Assembly: GCA_022266195.1 (NCBI GenBank)
Contig: WHVY01000003.1
Span: 62,001 to 126,000 of the forward strand
Direction of reading: 5' to 3'
DNA length: 64,000 bases
Origin: Tetranychus cinnabarinus
Lineage: Eukaryota > Arthropoda > Arachnida > Trombidiformes > Tetranychidae
Shown here one piece after another: positions 49,801 through 60,416 of the stretch (positions are counted from its first letter, which is position 1; every line of letters starts with the position of its first letter). Made by a program: the position numbers and the translations under genes. The notes under the pieces were generated by a model. The model saw only the letters and a list, made by a program, of their open reading frames with translations, was not told where the DNA came from and did not search any database.

Positions 49801-52800
49801 CGAAGGTAAATCTCCCATTCGGTCCACATTTAAGATTATTTGGTGCTAAACACATAAATAACAGTTAGAAGCAACAACAATATTAAAGTATAAAAACACA
49901 ACAATGATAAATATGAATGAATTCAATGTAAAATATAAAATCAATCAACTTTTTCATTTGTTAAAATTAACACAAAACTATGGGAAAATTAATGACAATA
50001 ATTCATATTATCATCAAATATTTATTGAACTAACCTGGTGATGGCGATGTTGTATTGGCAGAGCTTGCATTTGTTGAAGAGGATCCATCTTTACTTGATG
50101 AACTAGCTGTTGATGAGCCATTTGTTGATGATGAAGTTGAAGTTGTTGGACTAAATGGTCCGGTTATGGTGGATGGGTCAACTGTTGGGTTAGTTGGGCT
50201 TGGATAGTCAGAGGTATTTGGTTGATTATGAGTTGCGGTAGGCGAAGAAGTGTGATCTGTATGATCACTATTTGTATTGCCATTAGTCGTTGATGATGAC
50301 GTTGTATCTGTGGATGAGGTTGAATCACTATAACCTGGAACAGTTGGTCTACCTGATGTGTTTTCATCGGGTAAGTTAGAGGTTGAAGGAGAAGTTGGTT
50401 TAGGTGTTACATGAGTAGTAGCTTTATTTGGATCGTCGACACTTGCAGTTCCTGGAACTGTGCTCAGATGACTTGTTATTGAATTGTCATCATCTTCAGT
50501 GGTTGGATAATGATCATTAGGAGTTTTGGCACATCGACGTTCATAGTAAGTCATTCCAGATTGTAGTGTAACCGCTGAAGATCCACCAGAAGCTCGATCA
50601 TCTCCAGACAATAGACATTTATTATTAGACGAATAGAAAGCATATGAACGGCAAATAAATTGCTTATTTTCTGAACACAATTGTTCACATACAGATCTTG
50701 AATTGACATCTCGCGATTCAACAATATCGGTATAAGTTGGATAAGCACTTGGTGTGTTTTCATAAGGGCACTGTGAATGAGAACGGATACACTGATTTTC
50801 AAGGTAATTTATTTTCGGATTTTGATTGCGTATATAATTGGCTGGTTTAGTTCGTCTATCTTCACGAGACAATTTACATTCCGTTGTTTCATCATTGTAA
50901 AGTGCTGAGCGACAAACAAACAACTTTTCTTGTAGGCAATATTCCTCACAGTAACGACGAGATTGTACAAAATGGTAAACCCGTTCGTAAAGTAGAGGAG
51001 TCAATTCATAGCCAATAACACGTTCAAAGGCCCAAAATTTGTCTTGACACATTGTTGCAACCTCAGGACCTCTAAGGCAAATCTTTTCAAAATAAGATTC
51101 CCCTTCACGGGGTACAAAATCGCCAAATTGCCCTTGAGAGTTGCGATCCAAAAGATCACACCGAGAGTTTAAATAAGAGACGGAAAAGGCTGGACAATTT
51201 AAATTTGATTTATCACACTCATCACGACAAGTACCAGTAACTCCAAGGGAAGCTGTATGAGGCATTGGAACTGAAGTTGCCAAAGCTGACCGTAAAACCA
51301 TTCCAGTAACCTTTTCATAGGTAAAAATACCATGAGTACAAGTTTCAGTGACACATTTTTTCTCTCCATACATGGCACCGTGTTTAACGGGTAGAGAGGC
51401 ATGTGAAAGGGAAACGGAATCATCTCCTGAGAGGAAACAACGCTGTGAATCAATCGAAAAGGAGCGACAATTGAAAGTATACTCTTTATCACATTTGTGT
51501 TCACAGTCTTCAATGTTATGCGCAAAAACTAATGAATCCATTGTAATAACAGCGACATTTGGCTTGGTATCATATAAACATGCAGTTGGACCTGAAAAGA
51601 GAAGAGAATTGAAAAATTATTAATTTTCTGTCTTGAATAAATTTCCTGGTTAAAAGTGGATTCCACATGAATCTCAAAATAATCGGCTAATCTAACATTG
51701 GTTACAAATCAATTCAACAAAAGTAGCTTTGAATATCATTGTTCACCTGCGTAACCTTATAAAATATGAAACTAAAATAATTTGTATTGTAAATTTGAAA
51801 CAATGGGACATGAAATTGATGGTAATGGAAGGAAAGAAAGGGAAAAAATGCAAGAGTTAAGAGATAATTGATTTAATTGGGAACAAAAACAATGAAGTAA
51901 TTTCAGTCTAAATGAGAGACAATGAGGATCATCTGAGGGTGGGTTACTTTACTCATTTTGTCTCTTCATTCAATCTCTGGAATCAAAATTTAGGTCAAAA
52001 TTTTGAAAATCAACATTCGAATCTATTGTAACTTTCCTTTTCTTTTAAAAAATTTCACACACAATTGAAACAAAAGACTTTTTTTTGCTACAATAATTAA
52101 AGGTTAATCATTATTCTAATCATCATAAGGTTCGTTAAAATTACTATTTTGTATAATATCATCATTCAATTTTGTTTCATTCCGGTGTAAAACAAAAAAG
52201 CTCAATTTGATTATTTCATTGAAAAATGTTATCATTGTAATAGTGATGATGACAATGACAAATTAATTGTTATCCCAAATTGCAATATTTCAACAGTCAA
52301 CCCTTTGTATCAGTTGACCTAAAGTGTTAACAATTAAAACAGTTCATTTGTTACTTGATCTGTTGATATTATGATAAACCGAAAAACTGGTTGAACGTTT
52401 CATGTCAACTGGTCATTGGCTTGGATAAAATTGTTAATTGATTAGTAAAATAATAATGATGGACATTAAACAATAGAGTTAAAGCTAAATGAGCAATCAC
52501 GTTCAATTAAATTAAACAAACTGAAATGGTAATTGTAAACCCTGTTGGTCAATTAAGTTGATGATAAAGGCAACACCAAGTGTTAAAATGAGTAGCCTTT
52601 TAACACTCTTTCAAAGGGTCGTTTAAATATAAACTTTGAAACAATCAGATATTCAACTGGTTCATAAGTTTGAAAAGCTCAACCATTTAACATAATTGTT
52701 TTTAAATCCAATTATTAGTTGAGTCTGTCATCAACTAATAATCACTAACTATCACTTTATTATAATTTATAAATAAACACAGTAAAATTGATAATAATTA

Positions 52801-54032
52801 CCATCTGACTTGACCTCAACATAAATCAATTGGGAAAACAGGATTTGTAACTTAAACCCAATCCTGAAAAGACATTCAACTAATTTGATGGCATTTTAAT
52901 TGCTAATGTTATATTGGAGTGAAATAATGAAATAAATTAATTGACCATTCATTTCAATGTATAAAATTGTTTCTGATAAAGCAATCAAAAACTGGGAATA
53001 TTATGGATGAGCAAAAACACATTTTTTACTCAATTTTTTGACGACTGCAATCAGATTGATGTTTGAACATTAGCCTTGGTTTTGTATAAAAGATTTGAAA
53101 AAATGAGCCACTTTTCAACCATTGGAATAAAAATGATTTGGTTGACTTGATAGTAATTAAGGGATAAACCAACCTGGAGCTGCACATTGATTTTCAAGGT
53201 AATCTCGAGCTGATCCAAACACTAATCTGAATGCTTGTGGTTGAGTTCTCCTATCCTCTTTTGACAATCGACAGACTCGATTATCATGATCATAATCAGC
53301 ACTACGGCAGGTAAATGAGGCTTCCATCATACATGATTTGGCACATTCATCTTTAGATCCAATATTGGATAGTGTTGTCTCCACAAAACCTTCCAAAAAG
53401 GCACCTTTGACCCTCTCAAATGCCCACAATCTTTCAACTCCGCAAACCTTTTGATACTCTTCCCGGTGAACTCCTAGGTAGCAAACCTTTTCAAATAAAT
53501 TGGTTGTATTGGATGGAACCAGATTGGCTCTTCGATTGAGACCTTGTGAGTGAACAGCATAAGCAGCACACCTAAACCTTGTATAATCTAGACCAAATGA
53601 GAGACAGGTTGGTTGTTGACGGCATAAATTGATACAATCTCGAGTCAAGGCTTGATCGGGTTGTCTCAATAAAAATCCGGCTGGACTATATTCATCATCA
53701 AAGTCAGTCATAGCCAGCTTTTCAAACGATTGAATACCACCAAAACAATTATCAGCCGATATTGTACCAACCATTGAAAGCAATTGTATAAACAGGATCA
53801 TCATGATAAGCAAACAGAATGAGTATTCTTTAGGTTTTTTGTAAGATGATAGAGACGATAAAGGTGAATGTTTACGATGATAATAAGTACAGCAATAAAA
53901 ACGACATTGATTAGCATAGAACCCATTGGAATGGCTTTTCTTTTTATGCTTAGGGAATGAATGGTAATGAGAAGAAGTAGATGATGAAATAAACATTCCT
54001 CTATCAGGCACTGATCGATGTTGAATCAGCAT
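43837..54032 (-). CDS. Large PAN/apple and ZP domain membrane protein (12 PAN modules)
   Basis: A cuticle or extracellular-matrix tether like the PAN-ZP proteins NompA or Trynity of insects. Exons (minus): 54032-53174, 51591-50035, 49845-48559, 48248-47982, 47907-47647, 47579-47407, 47082-46925, 46307-46056, 45959-44632, 44210-43837. All joins keep frame: 2171 residues. About 75 residues precede a hydrophobic segment (CLLIMMILFIQLLSMVGTIS) that acts as signal or anchor; a start at the inner Met pair is possible. Twelve PAN modules follow in order A-B-C four times: A ends YFEKICL-G, B starts LW-x-FER and ends LENQC, C ends Y-x-E-x-x-C. A Ser/Thr-rich linker (end of exon 2) and a Pro-rich linker (exon 3) separate triplets. 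The ZP domain is at about 1411-1660, furin site RRKR near 1667-1670, then a Tyr/Asn/Gln-rich region and a TM helix (about 2064-2086). Function by family is mechanical anchoring. Confidence 0.85.
44323..44464. mobile_element. Tc1/mariner-type MITE in last intron of the PAN/ZP gene, 142 bp
   Basis: Ends are inverted: CAGTAAAACCTCTC on the left and GAGAGGTTTTACTG on the right, each flanked by TA (44321-44322 and 44465-44466). CAGT ends and TA duplication are typical of Tc1/mariner. No coding capacity. Confidence 0.75.
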
Positions 54033-56176
54033 GATAATATGGAATCAATTGTAATAATCCAATAAAATCAGAAATTAAAATAACAGGCACAAAACACAAC
54101 AACAAATAAACAGTTAAAAAGACGCGCCAAGAAACAGTAAAACAAAGGGAATAACCGGAGTTAAAGCAATGTTACTATTTTCACGCAATAAAATTGATAA
54201 ATAGCACATTCGCTGTGTATTGCATTGTCACAAATATTAATTTAATCACAATATTTAAACTGTATACTTATCACATTATTGTGTAGAGAATTAAAAATGA
54301 GAATTAAACAGTAAATCGACACTAATAATTACAGTAGCAAAACTGTGATTATAAAAATCTAAACAGAGTCACTTGTAAAGTATTAATAATAGAGAGACAA
54401 AATCAGGGAATGACGAGGAAGGAGAAAAAAAAGGATGAATAAAGTGATGATGAAGAGGAGAGGAGGACGATGATGATATGGACGATAAAAGATGATAATA
54501 GGAAGGTAAATTAATGGGCGGACTGTTGAGCTTTTAAATTTTTGTGTTCATTAAACAGCGACAATCTGAGTCTAACAATGGTCATGTATTACTGTGGTTA
54601 AAAGCGTTCACTCGACTCTTCACATCCATTCAACAGGAAGGTAAATAATTTTTCGGGTGGAGATTTTATTATATTATTATTATCATTTTGTATTAATTGT
54701 TAGTCAACATTTACTAGCATTTTGTTTATTCATCATTATTTTCAGTTGTAATCTATTAAACACAGAAGTATCATTGATTGCTATTTTTTATTCAATATTT
54801 GATTCAATTTCTGATTTTTTATCCTTTACCCAATTCCAGTCCAATTTCAATGAGCATTTCTTTGTTTTTATAACTCTTGTCGACTTATTGACTATTTAAA
54901 GACATGTCATCTATTTTTTTAAACTTACATAGAAACTTGAAGGTTTTTATTTAATTGCAAGTTGATTTTAATGTTGATCTTGAACAACTTTTTTGAAATT
55001 TTGTTTTTGAAGAAACTGATTCTGAATTACAAAAATTTACTCACTTTAAGACTCACATTATCCTAAGAAACTTGTCTTACATAGATATTTGTCCAAAATC
55101 AGTAAAAATACTTCTAATCGGATCAAAGACTAGTAAGTTTGAAATACAATTATTTGAAATAATATTTCAGCAAAGACAGGTTTAAATAAGTAGCAACTTC
55201 AGCTTTGGCAGTGGCAAAGTGACTCTAAAAGGCTCATTTTACGCTTGGATAACTCTTCACAGGATCCCAGAAGAGATCACAACTTGACCTGATGCTCTTC
55301 ATTCCATGAGACAAGTATTTGAACCAATTCCAATGGAACCTTTCTCGTCCGTTAAGCCATCTTCACCAACCTCAAATGGTCATCAACTCAATTTGGATGT
55401 CCCTGATCCAGAGTCAAGTCTTTTTCAATTTTCAAAGACAGACCTTGTCTTTGCATCTAAAAGATAACAAAACGGACTTAACAGTTTGTACTTCACAAAT
55501 CACAAAGACACATTCTTCTCATGCGTATCCTCAACATCGAACAGCTAGGTCAATCGGTGATCTTAATATGATCAGCTTTCTTTAAAAATCTTCCCTCTTA
55601 GGCAACTAGGAGAACGCTCGTAGATCATGTGAAACTTCATCGCATCATTAACTGAGAGAAAAGTCGACAGTTTCTTGGATGTAACCATAGCCTAGAAAAG
55701 TTGAACCAAACAGTAATGACTCGATTTTTGAGATTTCAATGGTAATCCTGCTTTTCTCACTCAGTAAAGGGACCTTTGGTTAAGATCTTGAACTATCATG
55801 TAAAATTGATATTGTGCGTGCTGTGAATGTTAACCATAAACAATGAGTTTCAAATTAAATAAATAAAGGTTGATTAACGAGTAATCATTTGATTCACTTA
55901 CAAACATTTTAGTTTATGCAACATTAAAAAATGGTTCAACACAAGTTGCAAAACGAATTGAGATTTTGTTTAAATAATAAAAAATGAAACAAAATGAATG
56001 AATTTTGAGTGTTGAATGAATGCTAATTTTCATGGAATAAGTTATTACAATAAGAATCAATAAATAAATCAATAAATTATTATAAGAATATGACATTAAA
56101 AAATAGTATTTCGAGAAATTGATTCAATGAATTTAAACTGGTCCATGGAACCGAACCAAAGAGATCCAAAGAAGGA
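54033..56176. other. 5' flank of the PAN/ZP gene and spacer, no gene supported
   Basis: Bases about 54157-54815 recur in the decayed copy at about 58304-58955, including a purine-rich patch (54410-54500). A 53-codon frame at 55306-55467 (MRQVFEPIPMEPFSSVKPSS...) reads like protein but lacks splice or poly(A) support, so it is only noted. Confidence 0.45.
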
Positions 56177-56341
56177 ATAATCCATAATTGAGTGCTCAGG
56201 GAAACAAGCGTTCAGTATCACATTGAAGTTGACAATCGGTTAATGAAAATGCATGAGTTACTCGATCAATGTTACCAGAAAATGTATCTGTGAAGTCTTT
56301 GTATTGGCAGCTCGATGGTTCTGTGTTTACAATTATTTCAA

Positions 56342-56819
56342 CAAGCTGAGCCCCCGATCATGGCTGATCGTAAATTTCTTTTCACTGAATACAATAAATT
56401 CAATCCACATTTAAAGACTCGAATGGTTGATGAAAAATCATTGTCTATGAGAAAAACTAAAAAATTTTCGTTCATTTTGAGAGTTGTACAGTTGAAGCAC
56501 CAGATATTTAACTTACTCTTTGGTCGAAAGACAGTTTTACATATACTCCTAACCCAACAATTAACCATCAATCTGAATACAAAAAAAGTTTTTCCCCCAA
56601 AGTCAATAGTAAAAGATACGGATTCTGCGTTTTTTCCCCCACCCTGTTTAAACGCTAATTTCTCAGCAACCTGAATTCCGAGAAAGCTCTGACTATTTTT
56701 CGTAATTGAAGTTCAATCAGGGCTTTCATTCTATGTAAAAAAATTTTTTAGAACCCGTTTAGTTTGGTCACAATCTTCCCGCAAAAATTTCATAGTTTGA
56801 CTTTATATATTGCATATAG
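56342..56819. mobile_element. Insertion of unknown type inside the decayed copy
   Basis: About 478 bases interrupt an otherwise continuous intron copy (TATTTCAA | insertion | TAAAAAGTCAAG). I see no clear terminal repeats or target duplication. An open frame on the plus strand (56315-56674) has no recognised domain. Confidence 0.5.
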
Positions 56820-57942
56820 ATAAAAAGTCAAGTTAATCAACAGTAAACAATTTAACAAATTTAGATGATTTACCTTTAACACAATGATTTTCAAGATAAT
56901 CAATCTCTTCGGATGTTGCTTTAAAGGCACTTGGACGGGATCTTTGAGTTTCCTTAAATAATTTACAGATTTTCCGAGAATAATCAAAGGTTGCTGATCG
57001 ACAAACAAAGGTAGATTCAGCTAAACAATGATCTTGACAATCTGATCGTAAATCAACATTATGTATCTCACGGTCAGGTAAATCAGTTAATTGATAACCA
57101 ATGATGCGTTCAAAAGACCAAAGACGTCCACAAGGTTTTGCTAATTAACAGTAAATAGTAAAACAAAAATTAAAAGCAAATCTTTCATTAAATTGATAAA
57201 ACAGAAACCATTTCAATATTGCATTCAATCATCAAATATCAATTTCATGTTCCCACAAACATGTTAAACTCTGCTTATATAACAATTTGTAATGATCGAT
57301 TGATGTACTTTCAAATTGTTAATACAAATTGGATCAACAATACAGGGATTTACACTGACAATAGTCAAATGGTTTGAGTATTTCAATGGTTAGTTTACTT
57401 ACAGTTTGAACAGATTTTTAAAGAAAGCAAAACTTGGATTCTTGAAGGATCATTGTAATAGCCAATTCAAAGGAAAGATCAAGGGATGGAAAGTACATTG
57501 TAACGCTTTCAAAGGATCGTTTAAATATAAACTTTGAAACAATCAGATATTCAACTGGTTCATAAGTTTGAAAAGCTCAACCATTTAACATAATTGTTTT
57601 TAAATCCAATTATTAGTTGAGTCTGTCATCAACTAATAATCACTAACTATCACTTTATTATAATTTATAAATAAACACAGTAAAATTGATAATAATTACC
57701 ATCTGACTTGACCTCAACATAAATCAATTGGGAAAACAGGATTTGTAACTTAAACCCAATCCTGAAAAGACATTCAACTAATTTGATGGCATTTTAATTG
57801 CTAATGTTATATTGGAGTGAAATAATGAAATAAATTAATTGACCATTCATTTCAATGTATAAAATTGTTTCTGATAAAGCAATCAAAAACTGGGAATATT
57901 ATGGATGAGCAAAAACACATTTTTTACTCAATTTTCCCTCTA

Positions 57943-58111
57943 CAGTAAATTCACACTTATTTTGACCAAAAAAGCAGCGCCGTCTATTATACTGCCAATA
58001 GTAAGACGAGATTACTATTTAAGTTATCCTAGCACTGTTTATGCTAGGGCTAAAGCTCTGATACCAATAGATGGCTCTGATTTTTTGGTCAAAATAAGTG
58101 TGAATTTACTG
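57943..58111. mobile_element. Tc1/mariner-type MITE, 169 bp
   Basis: Perfect inverted ends of at least 30 bases (CAGTAAATTCACACTTATTT on the left, mirrored on the right as AAATAAGTGTGAATTTACTG) are flanked by TA (57941-57942 and 58112-58113). It sits at a junction of the decayed PAN/ZP copy, replacing the part where exon 1 would be. The open frame 57905-58213 runs through it by chance. Confidence 0.85.
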
Positions 58112-58955
58112 TATTATTATATTGATTGTCATGTCATTTTAAAGCTAAATGCAAACAAATCAATTGTCGAAGTCGAAGTTGACATTCCTCGAAAAGATGA
58201 ACACTTGAAATGACTATTAAAATGATGTAGTTACTACAATAATCCAATAAATCAATACAAAGTGAAATATCAGACAAAACAAGTTTAAAACAAAAGTGAA
58301 GGTAAACTGAAGTTAAAGCAATGTTACTATTTTCACGCAATAAAATTGATAAATAGCACATTCGCTGTGTATTTCATTGTCACAAATATTAATTTAATCA
58401 CAATATTTAAACTGTATACTTATCACATTATTGTGTAGAGAATTAAAAATCAAAATTAAACAGTAAATCGACACTTATAATTACAGTAGCAAAACTGTGA
58501 TTATAAAAATCTAAACAGAGTCACTTGTAAAGTATTAATAATAGAGAGACAAAATCAGGGAATGACGAGGAAGGAGAAAAAAAAGGATGAATAAAGTGAT
58601 GATGAAGAGGAGAGGAGGACGATGATGATATGGACGATAAAAGATGATAATAGGAAGGTAAATTAATGGGCGGACTGTTGAGCTTTTAAATTTTTGTGTT
58701 CATTAAACAACGACAATCTGAGTGTAACAATGGTCATGTATTACTGTGGTTAAAAGCGTTCACTCGACTCTTCACATCCATTCAACAGGGAGGTAAATAA
58801 TTTTTGGGTGGAGATTCGTTATCATTTTGTATTAATTGTTAGTCAACATGATGATTGGTCATCATGATTGTCAGTTTCAATCTATTAAACACAGAAGTAT
58901 CATTGATAGCGTTTGATTCGTTTTTTATTCAATCTTGAATTCATTTCTAAACTTT

Positions 58956-59790
58956 TCAGTTTCAATCTAATTGCGTTGATCCATCCTCAACTTTAAAGCA
59001 TTTTGATCACGAAGAAAGTGAAAGTTTAGCAATTTATATTTTTAAATTGCTCTTTTAAGGTGTTTAACCATGAATCAACCAAATGTTTGATCAAATGTGA
59101 TGCTCAGTTTACTTTCAACCATTCAGCAAATATGAAGCATTAAAGATTAACTAACAACTTGTTTGCAATATTCAATAACACAGTCATTCCCTCTGTAAAG
59201 GTACAGTGGTCAGGGTCAGTTAACAAAAAAGGGTCAGATTTAAGTCAATTTTTAGGTGTTACATTTCGAGCATATTGAGTTGCTAGAGATAAGGAAAAAA
59301 TTCAATAGAAGGCCTAAAAAATAAAGTTTAATCTTAATGGCCTTTTTATTTACCTTTAAAAGGCGACTATGAAAAAATGTCCGTTTTTTAACTTAACCCT
59401 AACCACTAATGTACATGATTATCAAGATCAAACCTTGTTATGGATTCATGTTTTGTTTCATTTGTTTTTCAATTTACAATAAAATATTCAATAGCAAGTT
59501 GTTCAATAAGTTAAACTTGATCAATTAACTTATTCATTGGTAAAGACAACTTTTGAGGTTGGCTTTACTTTGGCACATTTAGCTGAGCAATCAAGCGTTT
59601 TAGCATCTTAACAATTGACAAAAGGTTGTTTTTACTCGTCATAATCGTCATCTTTAACGAAGTGTTTTAAGCAAAGCAAGAAAAACAAGAGATGATGATG
59701 ATGATGGAGTAGAGAGTAGAGCAAAAAGCCCGTGAAGATTAAATGATGAATTTGAAAGTAACATGTATTTATTAGTACAGAGCTTTTTCT

Positions 59791-59793
<3 letters not shown>
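58956..59793. other. Intergenic, no gene seen
   Basis: AT-rich DNA with T-runs between the decayed copy and the microsatellite. Confidence 0.5.

Positions 59794-59871
<78 letters not shown>
59794..59871 (+). repeat. (TC)39 microsatellite
   Basis: An uninterrupted TC/CT run of 78 bases. The minus-strand frame RERERE... is an artefact of it. Confidence 0.95.
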
Positions 59872-59873
<2 letters not shown>

Positions 59874-59928
59874 ATCATCCTTGTCATCCTCATCTTGAGC
59901 TACACTTGAATTGGTTGGTTTGGTCCAA

Positions 59929-60416
59929 ATTCACCAATCTTTTAAGCTTTTAAGAAATAATCTCTTCGGGTTAAAAGTTAAAACTAAGTGTTAGAGAGCT
60001 AAAACTTTCATTCGTCGATATAAATTGGTAAATTGTAGGTACTCATCAATGATAGAACATTTTTTTAAATTAATCGACAGTTCTCTTGATTTTGCGTCAT
60101 CGGCCTCATAACTTGAGTCTCAATATTTTGAGAACGGCAGCACTTACATTCATCATTCTTTCATCATTATGATTTAATTACTGACTATAACATATGACTA
60201 AATACCTAGAAAAATCTGAGCTGATTTATTTAATAATGAATATCATATAGCCCATGATAAAATCTAATAATTGTTGAAAAAATGATGATTCTAGGTGCTT
60301 AAATTATCGAAATATTGATTTTGTATCTCATTTAATTTAAAAAATAAATTTTTAGACCCAACGCTTAAACGCTTAACTCGAAGCTTTTGTCTTTAAAGCT
60401 TAAAAGATTGGTGAAT
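59929..60416. mobile_element. Foldback-family element with 22-bp terminal inverted repeats
   Basis: The left end ATTCACCAATCTTTTAAGCT (59929) and right end AGCTTAAAAGATTGGTGAAT (to 60416) are inverted copies. The inside matches the inner arm of the 15150-16692 palindrome: GAGAGCTAAAACT, GTTCTCTTGATTTTG, CTCAATATTTTGAGAACGGC, and then a mirrored AAATTATCGAAATATTGA. It is a shorter, diverged relative. Confidence 0.7.

Larger units (their letters stand above)
56177..58955 (-). pseudogene. Decayed partial copy of the PAN/ZP gene
   Basis: Three blocks copy the neighbouring gene in the same order and direction. 56177 to about 57430 corresponds to 47765-48600 (part of exon 5, all of exon 4, introns, a diverged end of exon 3). 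About 57500-57936 corresponds to 52610-53035 (intron 1). About 58304-58955 corresponds to 54157-54815 (5' flank). Exons 1 and 2 and nearly all of exon 3 are gone. The exon 5 fragment has a 3-base deletion, the donor after exon 3 is changed (ACTTACC to ACTTACA on the plus strand), and about 478 bases of unrelated DNA (56342 to about 56819) split the intron between exons 5 and 4. Exon 4 itself remains nearly identical. It cannot make the original protein; a fusion transcript from the retained 5' flank is possible but unsupported. Confidence 0.8.

Noticed and set aside
55306..55467. 53-codon frame that reads like protein
   Set aside because: No splice sites in frame, no poly(A) signal, no domain; kept only as a note.
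59654..59893. Minus-strand frame with Arg-Glu repeats
   Set aside because: It is the translation of the (TC)39 microsatellite.
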